Shown here in pieces: positions 41,719 through 49,653 of a DNA stretch of 64,000 nt; position 1 is the stretch's first letter, and every line of letters starts with the position of its first letter. The notes under the pieces were generated by a model that was not told the origin of the DNA, searched no databases, and saw nothing but the letters and a program-made list of their open reading frames with translations. Origin of the DNA: JBBQVZ01 sp963695975 (GTDB lineage: Bacteria > Actinomycetota > UBA4738 > HRBIN12). The translations under genes and the position numbers were made by a program. The stretch covers positions 1 through 64,000 of the forward strand of contig CAVOIB010000002.1 of the NCBI GenBank assembly GCA_963695975.1, written 5' to 3'.

Positions 41719-42873
41719 TCATGCGGACGCCTCGCCGCGAGCGAACAGCTGATCCTGCGCGGCCTGAAGCGCCATCCAAACCGACCCATAGAGGGTCGCC
41801 TCTTCATGCAGCACGGACACCTCGATCCGCGGGCGGAACGGCGATACGGCGTGCAGCTCACGCTCCACAGGGTCGAGCAGCAGATCGCCGTTCGAGCCGA
41901 TCCCTCCCCCGAGGATCACCAACTCCGGGTCGACGACCGAGGCCACCGCCGCGATCGCGAGCGCGATCCGTCGAGCCTCGAGGGCCACCACACGCAGCGC
42001 CTTCCGGCCGCCTCCGCGGGCATCGTCGAACACCTTCTTCGCGGTAAGCGGCGGCGCCATCCGGAGCCTTCGAGCCTCCGCGACCACACCGGTGGCGCTC
42101 GCCGCGACGTCGAGCGCCCCGCGACGAATGCTCGCCCGCTCGCGAAGATCGGTCTCCGCGAGCGGCAGGTATCCCACCTCCCCCGCCGCGCCGGCGTTCC
42201 CTCGATACAGGTCTCCGTTCAACACCAAGCCCATGCCGACACCGGTCCCGAGGTGGAGATAGACGAAGTTGCGAACGCCCTTGCCCAGTCCCTGCCACTG
42301 CTCACCGAGGGCCGCCAGGTTCACGTCGTTCTCGAACGCGATCTTCGTCCCCAGCTCCCGTTGTACGAGTTCCACGAGCCCCTGCCGCCCCCATCCGGGA
42401 AGCGCGTGCGCCAACGCGACCTGCCCCCGCTCAGGTTCGAACACCCCGGGGCTGCCCACGGTGGCCAACGTCACCTGGGTCCACTTGATCCCGGCGTCGG
42501 CGGCCAACCCGTGTGCGACGGAGCCGATCTGCGTGATCAACGCCTTCGCGCTCTTCACCTGCGCGCGTTCGTCACGGCGTGCGACGAACGCTCCAGTGAC
42601 GTCGGCGATCGCCGCTCGGACCCAGTCGCGTCCGACGTCGATCCCCACCACCCATCCGGCCTGTGGGTTGAGTTCGTAGAGGAGAGCCGTTGGCCCCTTG
42701 CCCCCACTCGTTCGACCGGCCTCACGCACAAGGCCCCCGGCGAACAGCGCCGACAACGCTTGCGACACCGTCGGTTTGGAGAGCGCGGTCTCCCGGGCGA
42801 TCTGCGCACGCGATACGGGCCCGACCCTCCTGACGCACTCGAGCACCGTCCGCTCGTTGATCGCACGGAGCAA
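41719..42873 (-). CDS. ROK-family transcriptional repressor
   Basis: 384 residues from a TTG. The N-terminal winged helix is GPVSRAQIARETALSKPTVSQALSAL. The ROK kinase-like domain has VGIDVGRDWVRAAIAD and HLGTGVGMGLVLNGDLYRG. The usual GxGxxxxGCGxxxCxC zinc motif is replaced by RERASIRRGALDVAA, so the metal site has been lost. No better start exists: a TAG lies upstream in frame, although conserved-looking codons (GGTPS) sit before the TTG. It probably controls the surrounding sugar genes and itself through the palindrome at 42929. Confidence 0.83.
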   Translation of the reverse strand: MLRAINERTVLECVRRVGPVSRAQIARETALSKPTVSQALSALFAGGLVREAGRTSGGKGPTALLYELNPQAGWVVGIDVGRDWVRAAIADVTGAFVARRDERAQVKSAKALITQIGSVAHGLAADAGIKWTQVTLATVGSPGVFEPERGQVALAHALPGWGRQGLVELVQRELGTKIAFENDVNLAALGEQWQGLGKGVRNFVYLHLGTGVGMGLVLNGDLYRGNAGAAGEVGYLPLAETDLRERASIRRGALDVAASATGVVAEARRLRMAPPLTAKKVFDDARGGGRKALRVVALEARRIALAIAAVASVVDPELVILGGGIGSNGDLLLDPVERELHAVSPFRPRIEVSVLHEEATLYGSVWMALQAAQDQLFARGEASA

Positions 42874-42928
42874 GCTCGGCGTGCCGCCGATCGCCGTTCG
42901 TTCGAAGCCCGTTCGATCCCCCTGGCAA

Positions 42929-42941
42929 AGGAAACTTTCCT
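42929..42941. promoter_or_regulatory. ROK operator candidate, copy 1
   Basis: AGGAAACTTTCCT, a 13-bp palindrome around one central base, 56 bp upstream of the ROK start. On the other strand it reads GTTAGGAAAGTTTCCT, and the same element recurs at 46932. Confidence 0.6.
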
Positions 42942-43027
42942 AACTATTAACGAATCAGGATGCTACGCCCGGCCTTCCCAGCCAGTCAAGAACGCGCCCG
43001 CGCCGGAGTGGATGGGGGTATCGCTGA

Positions 43028-44323
43028 TCAGGCGAGCGTCGGCGGCCGGAGGAGTCCGTCATGGACTGCCACGTACGCGTCGACCAGCTGCTCCGCCGTC
43101 TTCACGGAGAGAAGGAGCGGGTGGATCGCCAGGGCTTCGATCGCCACCCCCCGATCACCGGAAACGGCAGCCTCCGCCGTCAGGCGGGCATGCTCGGCGA
43201 CCTGACGGATGAGTCCGCTCACCTCGGCGGGGAGCGGCCCCTGATCGAGCAGCTCGGCGGAACGACCCGAGACGATGCCCGGCGACTCGACCACGGCACC
43301 ATCGGGGAGATCGTCGATCGCGCCTCGGTTCGGCAGGTTGAGGATGAACCGCCCGGGCGCGTTCCCGAGCACAGCGGCCATGATCGAGACCGCGAAGTCC
43401 CCGTGTCCTTCGCTGGCACGTGTCATGCTCGGATGCGGTTCGGCCCGATCGGCTTCCTCGCGATAGCTGGCGAGCACCTCCGGCAATTGCGCCATGACTT
43501 CCTGTGCGCGCGTGATCCCCTTCGCCCTCTGCTCCGCCAGGACTTCATCGTGGAAGAAGAAGTACTGCATGTACTCGCTCGGGATGTAGCGCAGCATCCG
43601 GAATAAGCGAATCGTCCGGCGGTGCGCATCGTCGGCGAGCGCATCGAGTGCGATCGTATCCAACAGCTCCCAGACACGGGATGTCTCATCCCGGCCGTCG
43701 ACACGCACGGCGCGCGTGAAGGTCATATGGTTCGTGCCGCACGTGTCGATCTCGATCCGATCGGCCGAGACGTCGAGGAGGTCTCCGAGCCACACGATCT
43801 CTCCGGAGGTCTGATCGCAGAGTCCGATGAACGGGACGTCCGGCGCGAACCGCGATGCCGCTTCGGTCACGATCTGCACCGGGTTCGTGTAGTTGAGGAC
43901 CAGGCAACCCGACGCTCCGACGGCACGCACGTCTCGGAGGATGTCGAGGACGATCGGCACCGAGCGCAACGCCATCGCGAACCCGCCCGGCCCCGCCGTC
44001 TCCTGACCAACGATCCCGTGGGCGATCGCGATCGATTCGTCCAGATGGCGAGCCGGGAACCCACCCGGGCGGAAGGAAGTCAGGATCAGATCCGCGCCCT
44101 CCAGCGCTCGTCGGCGATCCTGTTGCTCCTCCACCCGCACGCTGTCGGCTCCGCGCGATCGAAGGATGCTCTCGGTCAGCCGCCGCTGCAACGAGAGCGC
44201 ATCCGCGTCGATATCGTGCAGCACGAGGGTCGCCCCCCTGAACCGCTCGTGGTGATGCGCAAGCGCGTATGCGATCCCAGGCATATAGGCGGAACCGCCC
44301 CCGACGATGCAGATCCTGGTCAA
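43028..44323 (-). CDS. Glycoside hydrolase family 4 protein, divergent member
   Basis: 431 residues from a TTG. The NAD-binding start is TRICIVGGGSAYMPGIAYAL, followed by VGQETAGPGGFAMALRSVPIVLDI and LNYTNPVQIVTEA, all GH4 landmarks. The metal region reads GLCDQTSGEI and CGTNHMTFTRAV. The Cys and His ligands are kept, while the usual residue after Cys (N or H) is Asp, which sets it apart. GH4 enzymes use NAD and a divalent metal to oxidise C3 and eliminate the aglycone. Alpha-galactosidase/glucuronidase-like specificity is possible. Confidence 0.78.
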   Translation of the reverse strand: MTRICIVGGGSAYMPGIAYALAHHHERFRGATLVLHDIDADALSLQRRLTESILRSRGADSVRVEEQQDRRRALEGADLILTSFRPGGFPARHLDESIAIAHGIVGQETAGPGGFAMALRSVPIVLDILRDVRAVGASGCLVLNYTNPVQIVTEAASRFAPDVPFIGLCDQTSGEIVWLGDLLDVSADRIEIDTCGTNHMTFTRAVRVDGRDETSRVWELLDTIALDALADDAHRRTIRLFRMLRYIPSEYMQYFFFHDEVLAEQRAKGITRAQEVMAQLPEVLASYREEADRAEPHPSMTRASEGHGDFAVSIMAAVLGNAPGRFILNLPNRGAIDDLPDGAVVESPGIVSGRSAELLDQGPLPAEVSGLIRQVAEHARLTAEAAVSGDRGVAIEALAIHPLLLSVKTAEQLVDAYVAVHDGLLRPPTLA

Positions 44324-44375
44324 CCTGTCACCATTGCGCGACCCTACCAACGAGGACCGGAAGGAGAACGACCCG

Positions 44376-45611
44376 ATGAGCGAGCTCGCGATCAACGGCG
44401 GCGCCCCGCTCCGCGCCGATCCCTACCCCGACTGGCCGCACGGCGACGAACGGGAGATCACGGCGGTCACCGACGTGATCCGCAGCGGCGATTGGGGCGG
44501 GTACCCGGAGCCCGGCCGATACGGAGGACGGTTCGAGGAGGCGTTCGCCGCATACCAGGGGGCGAGGCACGGGGTCTTGATGTCGAACGGGACGATCACC
44601 ATGGAGGTCGCGCTGAAGGCACTCGGCATCGGGTGGGGAGACGAGGTCATCATCCCCGCGCTGACGTTCGCGGCAACCGCCTACGCACCCATCGCCGCCG
44701 GCGCGCTTCCGGTCATCGTCGACGTCACGCCCGACACCTGGTGCATCGACCCCGACCTGGTGGAGGCGGCGATCACGCCTAGGACGAAGGCGATCATGCC
44801 GGTTCACCTCGGGCATCAGATGGCCGACATGGACCGGATCATGGAGATCGCGACGCGGCACGGCGTGGCCGTCGTCGAGGACTGCGCGCACGCGCACGGA
44901 CAGCGGTGGCGGGGGCGTGGTGCTGGTTGCATCGGCGACTTCGGCTCATTCAGCCACCAGTCGTCGAAGATCCTGACGGCCGGTGAGGGGGGAACGCTGC
45001 TCACGAACGATGAGGATCTCGCACGCCGCGCCCACTCGCTCATCGATTGCGGCCGGGCGAAGGACGCCGACGAGAAGGAGTACACGTTCGGCGCCAACTA
45101 CCGGCTGGGAGAGCTCCACGCGGCGCTCCTGGCGGTCGCGATGGACCGCTTCCCGTCACAGCAGGAAGAGCGTGCGGCGAACGGGAAGTCGTTCGAGGAA
45201 CTCGTCGCGCAGGTGCCGGGTGTGCGCGTGATGCCCGCGGATGCGCGGATCACCCGATGGAGCTTCTACAACTACATCATCGCGATCGACCCGGACGTCT
45301 TCGCGGGGCGAACGAACACGGTGGTGTGCGCGGCGATGGAGGCGGAAGGGATCCCGGCCGAGGTGCAGTACCCGTCGATGAACCGGAACGAACTCTTCCA
45401 ACCGTCGCTATCACGGCTCCCCGTCTGCGTCGAACATGCGGATCGGTTGGACCCGCAGACGATGTCGTTCCCGGTCGCGGAGGCGGCGGGTCAGCGCGAG
45501 TCCGTGTACTTCATGGAGAACGTCTTCCGCGATGGCACGAGGGGTGTGGAGGACGCGGTGGCGGCCCTCGCGAAGATCCAGCGGAACGCCGACTCGCTGC
45601 CGACCGGCTGA
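44376..45611 (+). CDS. DegT/DnrJ/EryC1 aminotransferase, StsC/AHBA-synthase-like
   Basis: 411 residues. ELAINGGAPLRADPYPDWP and SGDWGGYP open the family; SNGTITMEVALKALGIGWGDEVI is the PLP phosphate region; VVEDCAHAHGQRWRGRGAG and the Schiff-base Lys in SHQSSKILTAGEGG follow. The SSKxLTxGEGG block and ANYRLGELHAALL resemble glutamine:scyllo-inosose aminotransferases and AHBA synthases more than nucleotide-sugar aminotransferases. A GGAAGGAG ribosome-binding site is present. It is divergent from one GH4 gene and convergent with another. Likely substrate: a keto-sugar or keto-cyclitol. Confidence 0.8.
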   Translation: MSELAINGGAPLRADPYPDWPHGDEREITAVTDVIRSGDWGGYPEPGRYGGRFEEAFAAYQGARHGVLMSNGTITMEVALKALGIGWGDEVIIPALTFAATAYAPIAAGALPVIVDVTPDTWCIDPDLVEAAITPRTKAIMPVHLGHQMADMDRIMEIATRHGVAVVEDCAHAHGQRWRGRGAGCIGDFGSFSHQSSKILTAGEGGTLLTNDEDLARRAHSLIDCGRAKDADEKEYTFGANYRLGELHAALLAVAMDRFPSQQEERAANGKSFEELVAQVPGVRVMPADARITRWSFYNYIIAIDPDVFAGRTNTVVCAAMEAEGIPAEVQYPSMNRNELFQPSLSRLPVCVEHADRLDPQTMSFPVAEAAGQRESVYFMENVFRDGTRGVEDAVAALAKIQRNADSLPTG

Positions 45612-45620
45612 GCGCCGAGG

Positions 45621-46895
45621 TCAGCCGTTCGGGAAGAACCGCGGCAGATGCTGCCGGTTCGCATCGAACAAGGCCTCGAGGAGCGGTTTCGCGGTGTCGT
45701 AGTCGCGTACGAGGGGGTTCGTCATCAGCGCCTTCAGGGCGAGCGTGCGGTCACCGCTCATCGCCGCCCGAGCGGTGAGCAGCTCGAACGCCTTCGCGTG
45801 TTGCACCAGTCCGAGCATCTCGGGAGGGAGCGGATCCACCGCCAGCGGATGCGCGCCATCACCATCGATCCGCGCCGCCACTTCCACGACCGCATCGTCG
45901 GCGATGTTCGGGATCGCGCCGTCGTTCCGAACGTTGACGACCTGCACGTCGCCGGTCCCGGCGTGCAGCGACGCCACGAGCGCCGCGGCAGCGTCACTGT
46001 AGAAGGCGCCGCCCCGCTCCTCCAGGAGCTTCGGCTTGGTATCGAGGGTCGGATCCTTGTAGAGCTCGATCAGACCCGCCTCGATCTCCATGACCTCCTC
46101 GGCACGCGTCTTGCCCGTCCGCTGCTGTTCGAGCACGCGATCCGTCAGGTAGTAGTAGTGCAGGTAGTAGGAGGGGATCGCACCGATGTCGCGGATCAGG
46201 TCCGCCGGCATGTCGGTCTCATCAGCGACCAGGTCGATCGCCGTGTCGAGGATCTCGGGGAGACGATCCACACCGTGGACCAGGACCTTCCGTTCCCACG
46301 TCAGGTGGTTCAACCCGACGTGCTCGAGTTGCACGTGATCGGGTTCGACACCGAAGTGTCGGGCGAAGCGACGCTGGAAGCCGATCGCGACGTTGCACAG
46401 CCCGAGCGCACGATGCCCCTCGTCCAGAAGCGCCTGCGTCACGAGGCCCGTCGGATTCGTGAAGTCGACGAACCATGCATCGGGTGCGCCACGTCGAGCG
46501 GTCTCTTCCGCCAGTTCGAGCACGATCGGGACGGTCCGTAGCGCCTTCGCGAAGCCACCCGGGCCGGTGGTCTCTTGTCCGATGCAGCCGAATCGGGGCG
46601 GGATCGTCTCGTCCTGGAAGCGCGCCTTCTGGCCTCCCACCCGCAGCTGCACCACGACGAAGTGCGCGCCATCGAGGGCTTCGTCCCGGTCGCCCGTCAT
46701 GCGAAGGGTGCCCGGCCACCCGACGCGACGCATCATCCGCCGCGCGAGGCCACCCACCACCGCGAGCCGTTCGGGATCGATGTCGAACAGCGTGAGCTCG
46801 TCGACAGGCAGGCGGTCGCCGCGTGTCACGAATCCCTCGACGAGCTCCGGCGTGTACGTGCTTCCGCCGCCGACGACCGCCACCTTCACACCCAT
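45621..46895 (-). CDS. Glycoside hydrolase family 4 (6-phospho-beta-glucosidase-like)
   Basis: 424 residues. KVAVVGGGSTYTPELVEGF is the NAD site. RFGCIGQETTGPGGFAKALRTVP, DFTNPTGLVTQALL, GLCNVAIGFQRR and EHVGLNHLTWERKV carry the metal Cys and His ligands typical of the CelF/LicH/BglT type. GGGSTYTPE with DDxPExR-like spacing favours phospho-beta-glycosides. The ATG has TACGAT 8 nt upstream, overlapping the -10 box of the divergent SIS gene. NAD and Mn-type cofactors are expected from the family. Confidence 0.85.
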   Translation of the reverse strand: MGVKVAVVGGGSTYTPELVEGFVTRGDRLPVDELTLFDIDPERLAVVGGLARRMMRRVGWPGTLRMTGDRDEALDGAHFVVVQLRVGGQKARFQDETIPPRFGCIGQETTGPGGFAKALRTVPIVLELAEETARRGAPDAWFVDFTNPTGLVTQALLDEGHRALGLCNVAIGFQRRFARHFGVEPDHVQLEHVGLNHLTWERKVLVHGVDRLPEILDTAIDLVADETDMPADLIRDIGAIPSYYLHYYYLTDRVLEQQRTGKTRAEEVMEIEAGLIELYKDPTLDTKPKLLEERGGAFYSDAAAALVASLHAGTGDVQVVNVRNDGAIPNIADDAVVEVAARIDGDGAHPLAVDPLPPEMLGLVQHAKAFELLTARAAMSGDRTLALKALMTNPLVRDYDTAKPLLEALFDANRQHLPRFFPNG

Positions 46896-46913
46896 GCGCC
46901 GGCATCGTACACT
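46885..46913 (+). promoter_or_regulatory. Promoter of the SIS gene operon
   Basis: TTCACA (46885-46890) and TACACT (46908-46913) are separated by 17 bp, and the GTG start lies 7 nt after the -10. This predicts a leaderless mRNA. Confidence 0.55.
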
Positions 46914-46920
46914 CCCCGCG

Positions 46921-47988
46921 GTGAAATCGTTAGGAAACTTTCCTGACCCGTTCATTGCTGAGATCGCCGGCCAACCGGGCGCGGTTCGGCGTGCCGCGAA
47001 CGGTCTCACCGACCAGTTGCCGACGTTGGAACGACTCGCGGAAGAGGCCGTCGGCAAGACCCTGATCTTCACCGGGATGGGCAGTTCCTACCACGCGTGC
47101 TATCCCGCGATCACGCGGCTCGGCGCGGCGGGGATCGCGGCCGTCCACGTGGATTCGTCCGAGCTTCTCCACTTCCGGCGGAACCTCCTCGGACCGTCTG
47201 CGTTGCTCGTCGCGGTGAGCCAATCCGGCGAGAGCGCTGAAGTGGTCAAGGTGGTCGAGGAGGCAGCCGGCGAGCGCGGTCCGACCGTGCTTTGCATAAC
47301 GAACGGGACGACGAACACCCTGACCGGTCTTTCTGACCTCGCACTCGACACCCGTGTCGGGAAGGAGACGGGACCGTCGACGATGACGTTCGGCGCAGCG
47401 CTGGTGCTCGTGGCGGCGGCCGGTCGGGTACTTGCAGGTGTCGACCCGCACACCGTCGAGCGCGAGATCCACGGTGACGCCGAAGCTGCAGCGGCTGCGA
47501 TCGAACACCTCCTCGAGCAGACGGTCCTCCCCGATGAACTGGCAACGTGGTTCGATGGGCGGCCGCACTCCGTGATCCTGGGTCGTGGTTCCGCCCGTGC
47601 CGCGGCCGAGATGGGCGCCCTGACGCTGAAGGAGTCCGTAGGGCTACCGATCGAGTCGCTCGAGACCGCCCAGTTCCGACACGGGCCGCTCGAACTGGCG
47701 GGACCGGATCTGGCGGCGATCATCATCGCAACCGAACCCGAAACCCGCGGGCTCGACCTCGGGTTGGCCGATGAGCTCGTGCAGGCTGGCGCCGGCGTCC
47801 TCGTCGTGGTGGAAGACGGCGAGGGGCCCTCCGGGGCCACGTGCATCGAGCTCGGCCGCCTGGATCGCGGCCTCGCTCCCGCAGTCTCGATCGTCCCCGC
47901 GCAGCTGCTCGCGTGGAAGCTCGCGGTCCTCAACGGGCGTCCGCCGGGCTCCTACATCCGCGCATCCAAGGTCACGACGCGTGAGTGA
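46921..47988 (+). CDS. SIS-domain sugar isomerase/deaminase (GlmS C-terminal-like)
   Basis: 355 residues from a GTG. Two SIS domains: residues about 20-160 (TLIFTGMGSSYHACYPAITRLG and SQSGESAEVVKVVEEA) and about 190-345 (VILGRGSARAAAEMGALTLKES, then SLETAQFRHGPLEL). This is the layout of GlmS isomerase halves, AgaS-type deaminases and fructosamine deglycases, which act on amino-sugar phosphates. The only canonical in-frame start is the GTG, with no Shine-Dalgarno. Codons 4-8 contain a ROK-operator-like palindrome. The gene heads a four-gene plus-strand operon. Confidence 0.82.
   Translation: MKSLGNFPDPFIAEIAGQPGAVRRAANGLTDQLPTLERLAEEAVGKTLIFTGMGSSYHACYPAITRLGAAGIAAVHVDSSELLHFRRNLLGPSALLVAVSQSGESAEVVKVVEEAAGERGPTVLCITNGTTNTLTGLSDLALDTRVGKETGPSTMTFGAALVLVAAAGRVLAGVDPHTVEREIHGDAEAAAAAIEHLLEQTVLPDELATWFDGRPHSVILGRGSARAAAEMGALTLKESVGLPIESLETAQFRHGPLELAGPDLAAIIIATEPETRGLDLGLADELVQAGAGVLVVVEDGEGPSGATCIELGRLDRGLAPAVSIVPAQLLAWKLAVLNGRPPGSYIRASKVTTRE
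46932..46944. promoter_or_regulatory. ROK operator candidate, copy 2 (inside the SIS coding region)
   Basis: AGGAAACTTTCCT, identical to the element upstream of the ROK gene. It lies 12-24 nt after the predicted transcription start of the SIS operon and about 37-49 nt upstream of the divergent GH4 gene's start codon, where it could repress both. Confidence 0.65.
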
Positions 47989-48601
47989 CACGCCGCTCAT
48001 ACGCGTGGCCTTGACGTTCGATGCGGAACATCCCGATCGACCGTGGTGTCCACCCGGGAACACCGAACGCATCCTGGATGTTCTCGGGGAGGAGGCCGTA
48101 CAAGCGTCGTTCTTCATCCAAGGACGGTGGGCGGAGTCGCAGCCGGCCACCGCAAGGCGGATCGCCACCGACGGACATGTGATCGGGCACCACTCGCACT
48201 ACCACGCGCGCATGCCACTGCTGGGTGACGACGGGTTGCGGAGCGACATCCTGGATGCCCAGGCCGTCATCGAACGCACCACCGGGGTCGATCCACGCCC
48301 CTGGTTCCGCTGTCCGTTCGGCGCGGGCTCGGACGACGCCCGTGTCCTTGCCGTACTCGCCGACCTTGGCTATCGGAACGTGCATTGGGACGTCGAGCTG
48401 GAGGACTGGGAGTCGACCCGAACGGGCGCGGCGATCACCCAGGATGCCCTGCCCGCCGTCGAGGCCCGCGGTGACGGCGCCGTCGTGCTGTTGCACACGT
48501 GGCCCGGAGGCACCGGCGATGCGATCTCCCCGATGATCAACGGGTTGCGAGCGCTCGGCGCGACGTTCGTTCCGATCGACGAGCTCGAGGTCCTGCCGTG
48601 A
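47981..48601 (+). CDS. Polysaccharide deacetylase (NodB-type, carbohydrate esterase 4)
   Basis: 206 residues from a GTG that overlaps the SIS stop by 8 bp. IRVALTFDAEH holds the catalytic Asp pair region, VIGHHSHYHARM the metal His pair, and PWFRCPFGAGSDD the groove motif; VLLHTWPGG is the final motif with His. No signal peptide is present, so it works inside the cell, which fits deacetylation of an imported N-acetyl sugar or disaccharide and not of cell-wall polymer (inference from context). Confidence 0.83.
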   Translation: MSDTPLIRVALTFDAEHPDRPWCPPGNTERILDVLGEEAVQASFFIQGRWAESQPATARRIATDGHVIGHHSHYHARMPLLGDDGLRSDILDAQAVIERTTGVDPRPWFRCPFGAGSDDARVLAVLADLGYRNVHWDVELEDWESTRTGAAITQDALPAVEARGDGAVVLLHTWPGGTGDAISPMINGLRALGATFVPIDELEVLP

Positions 48602-49650
48602 CTGCCCGGCGTGCCGCGCTCCTGGCGGTCGATGCCGGTGGTTCCAAGGTCGACGTCGCACTGCTCAGGCGCGATGGCTCCGTGCTGGGTGCCGCAAGGG
48701 TCCGCGGCGCAGAGCTCGATGGCCGAACCTGGCTCACCTCACCGCACGTCGAGGACCGCCACCTCATGCCGATCGGCGTAGCCCTCGAGATGGCGGCGCG
48801 AGAGGCGGGCCTGGACGCCGATGCTCTGCCGGTCGCGGACCTCGGTGTCTACTGCCTCGCCGGAGCCGACCTCCCCGCCGACGACCGCCGCCTCGGCCGC
48901 TGGACCCACGCCAACGGGTGGGCCGCGAACGACATCATCCGCAACGATACGTTCGCCGTCCTGCGGGCGGGTACGGATCGTTCGTGGGGTGTCGGTGTCG
49001 TCTGCGGGTACGGCACGAACTGCTCCGCCGTGGCTCCAGATGGACGCGTCACCCGGTTCCCGGCGATCGGCCCGATCTCCGGCGACTGGGGTGGCGCCGG
49101 TGAGCTGGGTGGGATGGCCGCGTGGCACGCGGTCCGCTCGGAAGACGGTCGCGGTCGGAAGACGGTGCTCGAACGAACCGTGCCAGCCTTCTTCGGGCTG
49201 AAGCGCCCTCGTCAGTTGATGGAGGCCGTCTACTTCGGGCGGATCGACGAACAGCGCCTCGCGGAACTCGCCCCCATCTTGTTCAAGGCGGCGATCCAGG
49301 GAGATGAGGTCGCGCGCGGTGTCGTCGATCAGCAGGCGGATGAGATCGTGACCATGGCGACCACGGCGATCCGCCGCCTGCGCATGCAGCGACTCGATGT
49401 GGATGTGGTCCTGGGAGGCGGCATCTTCCGGAATCGCGACCGCGTGTTCTTCGAACGCATCGAAGCCGGACTGCGTGAGGTTGCGTCCGAGGCGAAGGTC
49501 CATGTGTTGACGGCGCCGCCGGTGGTCGGGGCCGCCCTGATAGGGCTCGACGTCGTTCGCGCGCCGAGGGCGAGCCACGCTCAGGTTCGGCGCGCCTTGA
49601 CCGACGAGCGCCTAGGAGCCGAGACTCTGAGCCCGCGGAAGGAGCGATGA
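48598..49650 (+). CDS. Second BadF/NagK-type sugar kinase
   Basis: 350 residues from a GTG overlapping the deacetylase stop (GTGA). LLAVDAGGSKVDVALLRRDG is the phosphate-1 loop, VCGYGTNCSAVAPDG and ISGDWGGAGELGGMAAWHAV the nucleotide motifs, and VVLGGGIFRNRDRVF the adenosine motif. It differs from the kinase at 36376 in length and in the TGTG-type loop (here YGTN). Coupled translation with the SIS protein and deacetylase suggests these act in one pathway. Confidence 0.8.
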   Translation: MTARRAALLAVDAGGSKVDVALLRRDGSVLGAARVRGAELDGRTWLTSPHVEDRHLMPIGVALEMAAREAGLDADALPVADLGVYCLAGADLPADDRRLGRWTHANGWAANDIIRNDTFAVLRAGTDRSWGVGVVCGYGTNCSAVAPDGRVTRFPAIGPISGDWGGAGELGGMAAWHAVRSEDGRGRKTVLERTVPAFFGLKRPRQLMEAVYFGRIDEQRLAELAPILFKAAIQGDEVARGVVDQQADEIVTMATTAIRRLRMQRLDVDVVLGGGIFRNRDRVFFERIEAGLREVASEAKVHVLTAPPVVGAALIGLDVVRAPRASHAQVRRALTDERLGAETLSPRKER

Positions 49651-49653
49651 GCG

